Notes: generated by a model from the sequence alone, not told the origin. A DNA stretch of 64,000 nt from Asanoa sp. WMMD1127 (GCF_029626225.1 NZ_JARUBP010000001.1:2604001-2668000), one strand, 5' to 3'. Shown: positions 17,401 to 25,438, numbered from the stretch's first letter. Numbers and translations: made by a program.

Positions 17401-18032
17401 CGCCGACCGGCACGCTGCTGGCCACCAACCCGGTGGCGGCGACCGGCGGCTGGGACACCTACGTGCAGCAGGCGGCGGTCAACGTCGCGGCGCTGTCTGG
17501 CACCCACAAGCTCTACATGGTGTTCAAGACCAGCTCGAACAACAGCTTCGACGTCGACTCGTTCACCTTCGGTGGCAACGGGGTCGGCAGCACGCCGTCG
17601 GGCGGGATCGCCGGCCGGACCTACACGCTGACCGCCAACCACAGCGGCAAGCTGGCCGACGTCAACGGAGTGTCGACGGCCGACAACGCGGTCGTGCACC
17701 AGTGGGCCGCGACCGGCGGCGCCAACCAGCGCTGGCAGGCGGTCGACGCGGGCGGCGGCAACGTTTATCTCAAGGCCGTCCACAGTGGTAAGTGCATGGC
17801 GGTGTCCGGTGGCTCGACCGCCGACGCGGCCGGGGTGGTCCAGCTGACCTGCAACGACCAGGCCAACCAGCAGTGGACGCCGGTGGCCGGGTCGGGGGTC
17901 TACCAGCTCCGGGCCGTGCACAGCGGCAAGTGCCTCGACGTCAACGGCGCCTCGACGGCCGACGGCGCGGCGCTCATCCAGTGGCCGTGCCACACGGCGA
18001 CCAACCAGCAGTGGCGATTGATCCAGCAGTGA
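14481..18032 (+). CDS. Secreted multidomain ThuA / sugar dehydrogenase / PKD / CBM / ricin-lectin protein
   Basis: A 1183-residue secreted protein. Order: signal peptide (1-30, ending AQA-AP), ThuA domain (about 32-255; SETAGYRHDSI), glucose/sorbosone dehydrogenase-type beta-propeller (about 268-700; MALDIAPDGRVFYVQR, EPGHTGG, MGFRNPFRFE), a PKD domain (about 709-793), a linker, a CBM6-like domain (about 900-1030; QAEYYTAQSG) and a ricin-B lectin (about 1046-1183) with three QxW marks (NQRW, NQQW, NQQW). It probably binds extracellular polysaccharide and oxidises or processes its sugars. Divergent from a sugar ABC operon with a TIM-barrel epimerase, a pairing often seen with ThuA genes. ATG 14481 is set by AGGAGA. 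Confidence 0.92.
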   Translation: MRRRRPVLALLTIAVTLLGLGIVQAPAQAAPAFRALVFSETAGYRHDSIAAGVTMFNQLAAANNFEVVFSEDSTVLNTANLNTFDVLVMFQTSGMVFDNDAQRTAVQNYLRSGKGIAAIHNATDMGIDTTFPWWDQTINGGAHMPSHSPGSLQGFARVADKVHPSTVGLPDNWQRTEEWYNFDVNARGNVHVLVTADERTYNPGSDAMGIDHPISWCRETEGGKVWATAMGHDIASYSETNFRNHILGGVRYAAGNLAGDCGGTVWGNFEKVSLDSNTVDPMALDIAPDGRVFYVQRAGQIKIFKPAQQSTVTAGTLSVYTGGEDGLVGMALDPNFASNGWIYLYYSPSASSTDVNRLSRFTVSGDTVNLASEVVLLNVPAYRDRTYPEPGHTGGYVAFGPNGNLYLSTGDDTPPNLDPAWQGYAPLDWRSGKSYLDAARSAGNTNDLRGKILRIHPESNGTYTIPSGNLFAPGTAQTRPEIYAMGFRNPFRFEVDKQTGWINLADYGPDRGAPTTNRGPEGLVELNVIKQAGNFGWPFCHGNNQAYAPYNPDTGVVGAKFNCNAPVNDSPNNTGLRVLPPLVQPQIWYGYGASPQFPEMGSGGAAPMGGPVYRYNAASTSTTKFPAYYNGVHFFYEWARNYVQEIHFDSSGGLVKINPFLPGEFFNKPMAMRFGPDGSLYLLEWGANFGGGNNDSGLYRIDYVKGGRAPVAVATGTPTNGLAPLTVQFSSAGTHDPDTGDTISYAWDFESNGSTDSTAANPSKTYTANGNYVAKLTVTDNTGRSSFANVPITVGNNAPVVTITGPPNGGMLDFGQNVSYSVSVTDAQDGTVNCQQVFTNPALGHDDHEHGTTDLPGCSGTVSTGNLGGHPDGANLFYVLNARYQDNGNGSVARLTGYAKAILQPKHKQAEYYTAQSGVRIVAQGGAESGGRIGDVSNNDWIMFDPMSLQGISTVSYRLSSPSGGGSIELRADSPTGTLLATNPVAATGGWDTYVQQAAVNVAALSGTHKLYMVFKTSSNNSFDVDSFTFGGNGVGSTPSGGIAGRTYTLTANHSGKLADVNGVSTADNAVVHQWAATGGANQRWQAVDAGGGNVYLKAVHSGKCMAVSGGSTADAAGVVQLTCNDQANQQWTPVAGSGVYQLRAVHSGKCLDVNGASTADGAALIQWPCHTATNQQWRLIQQ

Positions 18033-18034
18033 CG

Positions 18035-18913
18035 TCAGTAGCCCGCACGGCGGCGTAGGCCCGGCGTGATGGGCATGTCGAGCCGGATCGGTTCGGCCCC
18101 CGGGGCGGCGAAACCCGCCGCGGCCAGGCCGACCGGTTCCGGCTCGGCGGCCGTCACGGTCGCCGGACCTTCGCCGCCGAACTCCTCGGTGGTCATCGCC
18201 TGCAGCGCCACGGTCGCCATCACCGTCATCGTGACGGCGGAGACCAGGGCGACGGCGACGATCAGCCCCAACGGGCGTACGCCCTCGACGCTCGCGAGGC
18301 CCGTCAGGTCGAGCCGCACGCCGACCGCGGCCATCGCGATGTAGTGCATGCCGCAGACCCCGGCGGCCAGCAGACCCGAGGCGATGGCGATCGGCAACCG
18401 GCCGTCGACGGTGACACTGCCCCACAGCGCGCCGGTGGCCGCGACGACCGCGATCAGCGCCGACAGCGCGACCAGCTGCGGCTGGTAGACGATCTCGCCG
18501 GCCACGTCGATCGCGGCCATCGCGGTGTAGTGCATGCCGAGCAGGCCGGCCGCGGTGATCCCGCCGGCCCTCAGGATCTGCGCGGTGCTCGGCTCGCGGT
18601 AGCCGACCAGGAAGAGGCCCACGCCGGTGGCGCCGAGCGAGAGCGCGAGGCTGGCCGCGGTCAACCCCGGGCTGTAGCGCACCGGGCTGTTGACCACGTC
18701 GAAGCCGAGCATCGCGGTGAACTGCGCGAGCCAGATGCCGGCGCCACCGATCGCCACGGTCGCGATGGTCAACCACTTCACCCGGGCGGCCCCTTCGCGC
18801 AGGCTCCGGGCGCGGGCGGTGCAGTAAAGGCCGATCAGGGCGCCGATCACCGAGACGGCGTACGCGAAACCGGGGTTGAGCCAGCCGTGCGTGAAGTGGT
18901 GGACCTCTGCCAT
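18035..18913 (-). CDS. MHYT-domain integral membrane sensor
   Basis: 292 residues with seven or so membrane helices and the MHYT pattern: GMHYTAMAAID and GMHYIAMAAVG are intact copies, while the first repeat reads QFTAM and has lost the histidine. MHYT proteins are thought to sense small ligands such as oxygen, CO or NO through metal bound at these His/Met sites. There is no attached GGDEF, EAL or kinase domain, only a short cytoplasmic tail of about 65 residues. ATG 18911-18913 (MAEVHHF) is preferred over an upstream start. Only 2 bp separate its stop from that of the convergent ThuA-fusion gene. Confidence 0.87.
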   Translation of the reverse strand: MAEVHHFTHGWLNPGFAYAVSVIGALIGLYCTARARSLREGAARVKWLTIATVAIGGAGIWLAQFTAMLGFDVVNSPVRYSPGLTAASLALSLGATGVGLFLVGYREPSTAQILRAGGITAAGLLGMHYTAMAAIDVAGEIVYQPQLVALSALIAVVAATGALWGSVTVDGRLPIAIASGLLAAGVCGMHYIAMAAVGVRLDLTGLASVEGVRPLGLIVAVALVSAVTMTVMATVALQAMTTEEFGGEGPATVTAAEPEPVGLAAAGFAAPGAEPIRLDMPITPGLRRRAGY

Positions 18914-18993
18914 GCGGAGAGTACGCCAGCTGGATACGGTTAGGAGTCGCACATCTCGTCCGTCACTCACCCGATCGAGGTGGCTTGTACTAG

Positions 18994-19953
18994 ATGTCCT
19001 TTTGGCCCGTTGACCCGCGCAAGTGGCCGCGCCTACGGTCGCTCGCCGTGGGACGTTTCAGGTACGGCTGGCCCTTGACCGCAGTGCTGGCCGGCGCGGC
19101 GGTGATCGCACTGGCGGGCACGCTCGCCGCGCACGCCGACCGGTCGCCGGAACGCACCGGCACGGGCTGGAGCTCCGAGGACGGTGGCTGGTCGCAGCCG
19201 GCGACGCCGCCGACCGGACTGTCGTCGACGACGCGCCCGGCGCCGCCCGCCGCGCCGCAGCGGTTCCGCACGCTGCCGCCCGGCGCGGCCCTGCCGACCG
19301 GCGCGCAGTGCGCGACCTGGGTGCGAGAGCGGCCGTCGCCGGAGAACAAGCGCATGAACCTGATGGCCAACGCGGCGACCGGACACAAGATCGGCCCGGA
19401 CATCCTGGCCGACAGCCGGGCCAACGCCACCTTCGCGCCGCGGGTCGACGGCGCCTTCACGGGCTCCACAAAGGACATCCTGCGCTGGGCGGCCTGCAAG
19501 TGGGGCGTCGACGAGGACCTAGTCTTCGCCCAGGCGGCGATCGAGAGCTGGTGGCGCCAGACGGTCTTCGGCGACTACACGTCGGACCCGACGCGCTGCG
19601 CCCCGGGCCACGGGTTGGGTGTCGACGGGCGGCCGGGCCAGTGCCCGGAGAGCTTCGGCATCCTGCAGGACCGGCACCCCTATCAGAAGTCGGCCTGGCC
19701 GGGCGTCTCCCGCTCGACGGCGATGAACGCGGACCTGGCGTACGCGATCTGGCGGAGCTGCTTCGAGGGCCACGAGGGCTGGCTGAACGACGAGGAACGC
19801 GGGCGGCCGTACGTCCCCGGCGACCAGTGGGGCTGCGTCGGGCGCTGGTACAGCGGGCGCTGGCACACGCCGGACAGCGAGGACTACATCAACCGGGTCA
19901 AGGACTACCTGAACCGCCGCATCTGGGAAACCCGCGACTTCCAACAACCGTGA
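18994..19953 (+). CDS. Secreted transglycosylase/lysozyme-like protein
   Basis: A 319-residue protein with a basic N-terminus, one hydrophobic segment (about 28-46, signal or anchor ending AAHA), a Pro/Ser/Thr linker to about residue 90 and a globular domain. The segment DEDLVFAQAAIESWWRQ with a central Glu, then ESFGILQDRHPYQ and TAMNADLAYAIWR, resembles SLT/goose-lysozyme-type lytic transglycosylases, where the Glu is catalytic and the FGI(L)Q stretch lines the groove. Peptidoglycan is the likely substrate. The start could also be a GTG 54 bp downstream. Confidence 0.75.
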   Translation: MSFWPVDPRKWPRLRSLAVGRFRYGWPLTAVLAGAAVIALAGTLAAHADRSPERTGTGWSSEDGGWSQPATPPTGLSSTTRPAPPAAPQRFRTLPPGAALPTGAQCATWVRERPSPENKRMNLMANAATGHKIGPDILADSRANATFAPRVDGAFTGSTKDILRWAACKWGVDEDLVFAQAAIESWWRQTVFGDYTSDPTRCAPGHGLGVDGRPGQCPESFGILQDRHPYQKSAWPGVSRSTAMNADLAYAIWRSCFEGHEGWLNDEERGRPYVPGDQWGCVGRWYSGRWHTPDSEDYINRVKDYLNRRIWETRDFQQP

Positions 19954-19984
19954 CAGAAGCCGCGCCCGGGGTAAGGGATGGGCT

Positions 19985-21454
19985 ATGACTGTCGACGACG
20001 TCACCCTCGACGCCGCGGTGGAGCCGCTGGTCGTGGCGGTTGACATCGGGTCGACCGCGACCCGTGGCGGGGTTCACGACGGGTCGGGCCGGCGGGTCGC
20101 GGGGCTGCAGCACAAGGTGCCGCACGCGTTCACGGTCGCGCCGGACGGCACCTCGGTCATCGATCCCGAGCAGGTGACCGCGGAGGTCGAGCAGGTCCTC
20201 GACGCGGTGACCGGGCACTCGCGGCTGCGGACCCGCGTCGCCGGCGTCGCGATCGACACCTTCGCCGCCTCGCTCATCGCGGTCGACGCGGCCGGGCGTG
20301 CGCTCACCCCGTGCCTGACCTACGCCGACTCGCGCAGCGCCGACGCGGTAGCGGCGCTGCGGAAGGAGCTCGACGAGCACGCGATCCAGCAGCGCACCGG
20401 CACCCGCCTGCACACCAGCTACCACGCCCCGCGGCTGCGCTGGCTCGCGGCCACGCAACCGCGCGTCGTCGCCGGGGCCGCGGGCTGGTGGTCACTGGGC
20501 GAGTACGTGCTCGCCCGGCTCGTCGGGCAGCCGCTGGCCGGGACGTCCACCGTGGCCTGGACGGGCCTGCTCGACCGGCGCACCGGCGAGTTCGACACCG
20601 AGCTGCTCACGGCCGCCGACATCGCCCCGGAGCAGCTGACCCCGCCACTGGACCCGACGCGGCCGCTGCCGTTGGCCAGACCGGCGCGCTGGCCCGCCCT
20701 CGCCCGGGCGGCCTGGTTCCCCGTCATCACCGACGGCTTCGCCAGCAACATCGGATCCGGGGCGACCGACGCCACGGTCCTCACCGCGGCCACGGCCACC
20801 AGCGGCGCCCTGCGGGTGCTGCTCGACGGCCCGGCCGACCCGCTGCCGTTCGGCTTGTGGAACTACCGGGTCGACGGGGGACGCACGCTGCTCGGCGGGG
20901 CGATCAACGACGTCGGTCGCGCGTTCAGTTGGGCGCAGGACTCGTTGCGGGTGAGCGGGACGCTCGCCGACGTGCTGACCGCGCCGCCGAGCGACGCCAC
21001 GCCACTCGTGCTGCCGTACCTCACCGGTGAACGCGCGCCCGGCTGGGTCGGCGGCGCCCGCGCCGTGTTGGGCGGGGTCTCGGCCGCCACGGACGCCGAC
21101 GCCCTGTTCCGCGGGATCGTCGAGGGCGTGGCGATGACCTACGCGCGCGTCGCCGACGAGCTGGGGCCGGCGGCCCCGCAGGTCGTCGAGGTCGCGGCGG
21201 CGGGTCGGGTCAGCAACGACCAGCCCGAGTGGCTCCAGGTCCTCGCGGACGTGCTCGGCCGGCCGGTCACCCACGTGACCCGGCAGCGCGCCACACAACG
21301 CGGCACGGCCCTGCTCGCCCTCGACGTGCTGGCGCCCGAGGTCCCGCGCGCGCCCCGCAGCACCGGGGCGACCTTCGAGCCGCGACACAAAGACCACTAC
21401 ACGGCCCGCCGAGCCCGCTTCGCCGACGTCTACGACGCCCTCCTGCGTGGCTGA
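19985..21454 (+). CDS. FGGY-family carbohydrate kinase (gluconokinase-like)
   Basis: A 489-residue ATP-dependent sugar kinase. The N-terminal phosphate loop is VDIGSTATRGGV; TFAASLIAVD and YADSRS follow, with the second FGGY half carrying LTGERAPGW and VEGVAMTYARV. The closest style is gluconate/xylulose-type kinases of actinobacteria. It lies 31 bp downstream of the transglycosylase-like gene but is more naturally linked in function to the sugar ABC operon nearby. Substrate cannot be fixed by eye. Confidence 0.88.
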   Translation: MTVDDVTLDAAVEPLVVAVDIGSTATRGGVHDGSGRRVAGLQHKVPHAFTVAPDGTSVIDPEQVTAEVEQVLDAVTGHSRLRTRVAGVAIDTFAASLIAVDAAGRALTPCLTYADSRSADAVAALRKELDEHAIQQRTGTRLHTSYHAPRLRWLAATQPRVVAGAAGWWSLGEYVLARLVGQPLAGTSTVAWTGLLDRRTGEFDTELLTAADIAPEQLTPPLDPTRPLPLARPARWPALARAAWFPVITDGFASNIGSGATDATVLTAATATSGALRVLLDGPADPLPFGLWNYRVDGGRTLLGGAINDVGRAFSWAQDSLRVSGTLADVLTAPPSDATPLVLPYLTGERAPGWVGGARAVLGGVSAATDADALFRGIVEGVAMTYARVADELGPAAPQVVEVAAAGRVSNDQPEWLQVLADVLGRPVTHVTRQRATQRGTALLALDVLAPEVPRAPRSTGATFEPRHKDHYTARRARFADVYDALLRG

Positions 21455-21471
21455 GGCGCGGGCCGGCCAGT

Positions 21472-22047
21472 TCAGCGCAGCGCCGTCGCGACCAGGGTGG
21501 CGAACGAGCGGGCGGCTTCTGGGTCCGGCCGGCGGGCCGGGCCGTTCATGTGGCCCAGGAACGCGTGTTGGAAGCAGGCGCCGACGAGGAGGGCGGCGGC
21601 CGCGACCAGGTCCGCGTCCGGGCGGACGGCGCCGCGGTCCTGCTGCAGGCGCAGGTAGTCGACGACCGCCTCGTTGACCCGGTGCGGGCCGGCGCCGACC
21701 TGGCGGAGGCCCGCCGTGTGGGCCGCCAGGATCGACGGGTCGCCGAAGATCGAGGCGAGCATCGGGAACGCCTCCGTGTAGAAGGCGATCGCGGCCGTCG
21801 CGATCGCGGTCAGGCCCGTCGGCAGGTCGTCGTCCAGGACGGCCAGGGCGCGGTTGAGTCTGGCCAGGCCCGGTGAGCGCTCGCGGAGCACCTCGACCAG
21901 CAGCTCGACCTTGCCGGTGAAGTGCTTGTAGAGCGTGGCCTCCGAGTAGCCGGCCGCTTTCGCGATCTCGCGGGTCGTGGCGTTGGCCATGCCGCGGCTG
22001 CGGATGACCTCGGCGGCGGCGTCGAGGATCACGTCCCTGGTTCCCAC
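21472..22047 (-). CDS. TetR-family transcriptional regulator
   Basis: 191 residues with the N-terminal TetR helix-turn-helix (TREIAKAAGYSEATLYKHF, residues about 25-43) and a helical ligand domain. GTG start at 22045-22047. It is divergent from an NmrA-like reductase gene and two operator-like palindromes lie between them, so it probably represses that gene and itself. The ligand is unknown. Confidence 0.92.
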   Translation of the reverse strand: MGTRDVILDAAAEVIRSRGMANATTREIAKAAGYSEATLYKHFTGKVELLVEVLRERSPGLARLNRALAVLDDDLPTGLTAIATAAIAFYTEAFPMLASIFGDPSILAAHTAGLRQVGAGPHRVNEAVVDYLRLQQDRGAVRPDADLVAAAALLVGACFQHAFLGHMNGPARRPDPEAARSFATLVATALR

Positions 22048-22058
22048 TGCGGCTCCCC

Positions 22059-22087
22059 TTGACAGGTTAGTAAGCGTTCACCATCCT
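22059..22087 (+). promoter_or_regulatory. Promoter of the NmrA-like gene
   Basis: A perfect -35 TTGACA (22059-22064), 17 bp, then CATCCT (22082-22087) as a weak -10. The first TetR-type palindrome fills the spacer, so repressor binding would block polymerase. Confidence 0.6.
22070..22081. promoter_or_regulatory. TetR operator candidate 1
   Basis: GTAAGCGTTCAC, an imperfect palindrome (8 of 12 positions symmetric) within the promoter spacer. Its outer sequence GTTAGTAAG is mirrored by CTTACTAAC in operator 2. Confidence 0.55.
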
Positions 22088-22094
22088 AGAGGTG

Positions 22095-22108
22095 AGTGAG
22101 CACTTACT
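22095..22108. promoter_or_regulatory. TetR operator candidate 2
   Basis: AGTGAGCACTTACT, 10 of 14 positions symmetric, centred 26 bp from operator 1. Together the two sites form a larger mirror-image block between the divergent genes, as expected for two TetR dimers. Confidence 0.6.
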
Positions 22109-22131
22109 AACCACACGGGTGGAGGCAACTC

Positions 22132-22770
22132 ATGAAACTCACGGTGCTGGGCGCGACCGGGGGGACCGGGCAGCACGTCGTGCGGCGGGCGCTCGACGCG
22201 GGCCATCACGTGACCGCGGTCGTACGCGACCCGGCGCGGCTGACCGTCGCCGCCGACCCGCGGCTCGAGGTGGTGGTCGCCGACGTGTTCGACCCGGAGT
22301 CGATCGCGGCCGCGGTCACCGGCCGGGACGCGGTGATCGACACGCTCGGACCGCGGCCGGGCACCGAGCCGACGGTCTGCTCGCGTGGCGCGCAGGCGGT
22401 GGTGGCGGCGGTGGCCGCCAACAACTCGGCGGCGCGGCTGCTGGTGGTGACCGGCAGCGGGCACGCGCGGGACGCGGGCGACGGACCGGTCACCCGCTAC
22501 CTGCTCAAGCCGCTGGTCGGCGCGCTGGCGCTGCGCAAGCAGTTCGCGGACTTCGGGCGGGCCGAGCGCGCGGTCTTCGACAGCCGCCTGCGGTGGACCG
22601 TGCTGCGCCCGCCGCAGCTCACCGACGGCGGGCGCAAGCCCTACCGCACCGCGCTCGACCGCAACGTCCGCGGCGGCTTCCGGCTGTCCCGCGCGGACCT
22701 GGCCGACGCCATCATGGTCGCCCTCGACGACCCGAAGACCGTCGGCCACGTCATCGGGCTCGGCTACTGA
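22132..22770 (+). CDS. NAD(P)-binding NmrA-like / atypical SDR oxidoreductase
   Basis: 212 residues with the Rossmann signature GATGGTGQHVVRRAL at residues 7-21, VVRDPARL and DAVIDTLGP, typical of atypical short-chain dehydrogenases/NmrA proteins (flavin reductase-like). These bind NAD(P)H and act as reductases or redox sensors. It is divergent from, and presumably controlled by, the TetR gene. Its TGA is 2 bp from the stop of the convergent PRC-barrel gene. Confidence 0.88.
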   Translation: MKLTVLGATGGTGQHVVRRALDAGHHVTAVVRDPARLTVAADPRLEVVVADVFDPESIAAAVTGRDAVIDTLGPRPGTEPTVCSRGAQAVVAAVAANNSAARLLVVTGSGHARDAGDGPVTRYLLKPLVGALALRKQFADFGRAERAVFDSRLRWTVLRPPQLTDGGRKPYRTALDRNVRGGFRLSRADLADAIMVALDDPKTVGHVIGLGY

Positions 22771-22772
22771 AG

Positions 22773-23204
22773 CTACTGAGAGCCGTAGGTGTCGCGGTAG
22801 TAATGGGCCAGCCGGTCGCGGTAGTCGGGCGCGTCAGCGTGTTCCGGTGCGTCCTTGATCTGGTCCTTGGTGCGGTCGACGTGCACCGTGCGGGACTGGT
22901 GGTCGACCCGGTCGACGACGCCGGCCGGCAGCAGGACGGAGCGGCCGAAGATCCAGGGGCCGGTGTCGACCACCAGGTCCGTGTCGGTGGCCTTCTCGAC
23001 CTTGCCGATCTCGCCGTCGACCGCCGCTACCGCGTAGCCGGTCAGGTCGATCGAGAAGCCCGGACCGCCCTCGTCGGCGGCCTCGACCGTGCGGCTGCGG
23101 GCACGGTCGAGATCCGGGTCGTCGGGGTCGCGGTCCGGCGTGGTCTGGTCGTGGCCGCCCCCGAGGGCAGGAGTGCGCCACGACCACGCGTTGAAGACAT
23201 CCAC
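22773..23204 (-). CDS. PRC-barrel domain protein
   Basis: 143 residues. A charged N-terminus precedes a PRC-barrel-like domain (about 50-120; GYAVAAVDGEIGKVEKATD and VLLPAGVVDRVD). Such domains occur in ribosome maturation and photosynthetic reaction centre proteins, and in many small stress-related proteins of unknown role. No membrane segment. Start ATG at 23202-23204. Confidence 0.82.
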   Translation of the reverse strand: MDVFNAWSWRTPALGGGHDQTTPDRDPDDPDLDRARSRTVEAADEGGPGFSIDLTGYAVAAVDGEIGKVEKATDTDLVVDTGPWIFGRSVLLPAGVVDRVDHQSRTVHVDRTKDQIKDAPEHADAPDYRDRLAHYYRDTYGSQ

Positions 23205-23224
23205 GCCTTCGCGTTACCCAGGAA

Positions 23225-23977
23225 TCACCACGCCAGAACCCCGTTCTGGTCGCCCTCGAGGGTGATCAGGTGGCCCCAGAGCAGGCCCGACGGGCCGTCC
23301 GCGGGCAGCGTCGCGAGGTGCACGTTGACGGCGGCGGCCTGCTCGGGCGTACGGAAGCCGTGGTGGTCGTTGAAGTCCGTCGCGGTGTAGCCGGGGTTCG
23401 CCGCGTTGACCTTGATAGCGGTGTCGCGGAGCTCCTTGGCGTACATCGCGGTGATCATGTTGAGCGCCGCCTTCGACGCCGGGTACGGCACGGAGGTCAG
23501 CACGAACAGCGGGCTCGCCGGGTCGGTGAGCGAGGTGATCGAGCCGACCTCGCTGGACACGTTGACGATCCGGGCGGCCGGGGCGCGGCGCAACAGCGGC
23601 AGGAACGCGTTGGTGACCGTGACGACGCCGTACACGTTGGTCTCGAAGACCTCCCGCAGCGTGCCGATCGTCGTGCGGCTCGGCTCGCCGGCGGCGCCGT
23701 CGGCGCGCAGGATGCCCGCATTGTTGACCAGCACGTCGAGCCGGCCGAACTCCTCCTCGACGAGGTCGGCGGCGGCTCGCACGGTGGCGGCGTCGGTGAC
23801 GTCCAGCAGCACGAACTTGGCGTCCAGCCCAGCGCCGGAGAGCTCCTTCGCCGCCGTCCGGCCGCGGTCGGCGTCCCGGGCGGCGACCAGCACCGTCATG
23901 CCCCGCTCGCCGAGCGCCCGCGCTGTCGCGTACCCGATGCCCTTGTTGGCGCCGGTGATCAAAGCGATCTGTGTCAT
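23225..23977 (-). CDS. Short-chain dehydrogenase/reductase
   Basis: A 250-residue classical SDR: TGANKGIG cofactor loop (residues 8-15), NNAG at about 90, catalytic Ser in VNVSSEVGS and YPASK with Tyr and Lys. NADP preference is suggested by AARDADRGR. ATG 23975-23977. It is divergent from an MmyB-type regulator, a pairing common in actinomycetes in which the regulator controls the SDR (known pattern, inferred here). Confidence 0.93.
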   Translation of the reverse strand: MTQIALITGANKGIGYATARALGERGMTVLVAARDADRGRTAAKELSGAGLDAKFVLLDVTDAATVRAAADLVEEEFGRLDVLVNNAGILRADGAAGEPSRTTIGTLREVFETNVYGVVTVTNAFLPLLRRAPAARIVNVSSEVGSITSLTDPASPLFVLTSVPYPASKAALNMITAMYAKELRDTAIKVNAANPGYTATDFNDHHGFRTPEQAAAVNVHLATLPADGPSGLLWGHLITLEGDQNGVLAW

Positions 23978-24079
23978 GCGGTCGAGCCTGCCGGCGCCCG
24001 GGCGGTCGGCGGCAGGACCGGTGTTGCCTGGTACCGGCCGTACCACCCAGGTCGGCGCGGGTTGCGGCACCCTTGAGTC
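23978..24079. promoter_or_regulatory. Divergent promoter region of SDR and MmyB-type regulator
   Basis: 102 bp between divergent starts. It contains ACCGGCCGTACCA, which may form part of a regulator site, but no clear palindrome was resolved. Confidence 0.35.
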
Positions 24080-24925
24080 GTGACGGTCAACCGGCAGGAG
24101 CTCGCGGCCTTCCTGCGCAGCCGGCGCGCCCGGCTGCGGCCCGGCGACGTGGGCCTGCCGGCGGGTGGCGCCGGCCCCCGCCGCACGCCCGGCCTGCGCC
24201 GCCAGGAGGTGGCCGAGCTCGCCCGGATCTCGATCGACTACTACATCCGGCTCGAGCAGGGCCGCGGTCCGCAGCCGTCCCGGCAGGTGCTCGGCGCGCT
24301 GGCCCGGGCGTTGATGCTGACCGCCGACGAGCGCGAATACCTGTTCCGGATGGCCGGCGAACCGCCGCCGGTGGTGGTCGGGCCGAGCCGTGAGCTGCTG
24401 CCCGCGATCCGGCACCTGCTCGACACCATGCCGCTGACCCCGGCGTACGTGGTCGACGCGAAGTACGACCTGCTCGCCTGGAACGCCCTGGCGACCCGGT
24501 TCATCGGGGACCTGTCGGCGCACCCGCCGGCCGACCGCAACATGCTGCGCTGGATGTTCCGCCAGTCGGTCGACGACCCGCACTGGCGCGACGAGGACGC
24601 GCTCGCCTTCACGGCCGCCTCGGTCGCGGACGTACGCGCGGCGTACGCCCGATATCCCGGCGACCCCGGCATCGAGGCGCTGGTGACCGAGCTGCTCGGG
24701 CTCTCGCCGCAGTTCGCCCGGATGTGGCACAGCCACGACGTGGCAGTGCGCCGCGGCGTACGCAAGCGCGTCGTCCACCCCGACGTCGGCCCGCTCGAGT
24801 TCGAGTGCCAGGTGCTGCACATCAGCGACAGCGACCAGCGGATGATCGTCTACTGTGCTGAGCCCGGCTCCCCGACCGAAGCCGCCTTCCGCCGCCTGAC
24901 CGAACTCCCCGCCCTGCGACCCTAG
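24080..24925 (+). CDS. XRE helix-turn-helix regulator with MmyB-like ligand domain
   Basis: 281 residues: an N-terminal XRE-type HTH (LRRQEVAELARISIDYYIRLEQGR, with the usual Arg-Gln-Glu-Val and Gly-Arg-Gly ends, about residues 35-60) and a C-terminal MmyB-like PAS-fold domain (ILDAKYDLLAWN-like stretch and the final FECQVLHISDSDQR). MmyB-type domains bind fatty-acid-like ligands. GTG start. Its TAG overlaps the stop of the convergent toxin gene by 4 bp. Confidence 0.92.
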   Translation: MTVNRQELAAFLRSRRARLRPGDVGLPAGGAGPRRTPGLRRQEVAELARISIDYYIRLEQGRGPQPSRQVLGALARALMLTADEREYLFRMAGEPPPVVVGPSRELLPAIRHLLDTMPLTPAYVVDAKYDLLAWNALATRFIGDLSAHPPADRNMLRWMFRQSVDDPHWRDEDALAFTAASVADVRAAYARYPGDPGIEALVTELLGLSPQFARMWHSHDVAVRRGVRKRVVHPDVGPLEFECQVLHISDSDQRMIVYCAEPGSPTEAAFRRLTELPALRP

Positions 24926-25224
24926 AGCGCCAGCAGCCGGCGCAACCCCTGGTCGACCTGGCTCATCAGCGCGGCCGACAGCCGGGCGTGCCGGTGACCG
25001 AACGCCGCCGGGTCGGCGTACCGGATGCGGGACAGGTCGATCGTGCCGCCACCGGCGATGTCCTTCGGCAGCGGCAGCAGGATCCCGGGCACGTCGCCGT
25101 CGGCGCGATCGTGCACCAGCACGATCACCGGATAGTCGGCGCTGAACGTGTTGGCGCTGACCACCAGCACGCGGACCCGGCGGCTGCCGATCGTGTAGTC
25201 GAAGACGTCGCCGCGCCTCACCAT
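24922..25224 (-). CDS. MazF/PemK-family endoribonuclease toxin
   Basis: A 100-residue toxin of the PemK/MazF fold. VRRGDVFDY at the start matches the conserved RGD(V) strand; TIDLSRIRYAD matches the segment containing the catalytic-region Arg of MazF proteins. It would cut mRNA at a short sequence. Its ATG lies 4 bp before the end of the antitoxin gene (7-bp overlap), the standard coupling for this toxin-antitoxin arrangement. Confidence 0.82.
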   Translation of the reverse strand: MVRRGDVFDYTIGSRRVRVLVVSANTFSADYPVIVLVHDRADGDVPGILLPLPKDIAGGGTIDLSRIRYADPAAFGHRHARLSAALMSQVDQGLRRLLAL

Positions 25225-25424
25225 GTGGCGTCGAAGTCGGCCAGCGCGGCCGCGTCGTCACCCTCCAACGAGGCGTGCCAGGCCTTGGCGGCGGCGATGT
25301 TGCGCCGGTCGAGATATTCGCGGATGGCCTCCGCGACCAGCGCGGACCGGTTGCCGCCGCCGACGGCGGCATTGAGCGCCTGCGCGAGATCGTCGTCGAG
25401 CGTGATCGACATGGCCGCCGTCAT
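25218..25424 (-). CDS. Ribbon-helix-helix antitoxin
   Basis: A 68-residue protein: an N-terminal ribbon-helix-helix DNA-binding part (SITLDDDLAQALNA, RSALVAEAIREYL) and an acidic C-terminus (EGDDAAALADFDATW) that would bind and block the toxin. ATG 25422-25424; a second ATG four codons in (MSITL) is an equally reasonable start. It precedes the toxin and should autorepress the pair through the repeat just upstream. Confidence 0.8.
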   Translation of the reverse strand: MTAAMSITLDDDLAQALNAAVGGGNRSALVAEAIREYLDRRNIAAAKAWHASLEGDDAAALADFDATW

Positions 25425-25438
25425 GCCGGGGACACTAT

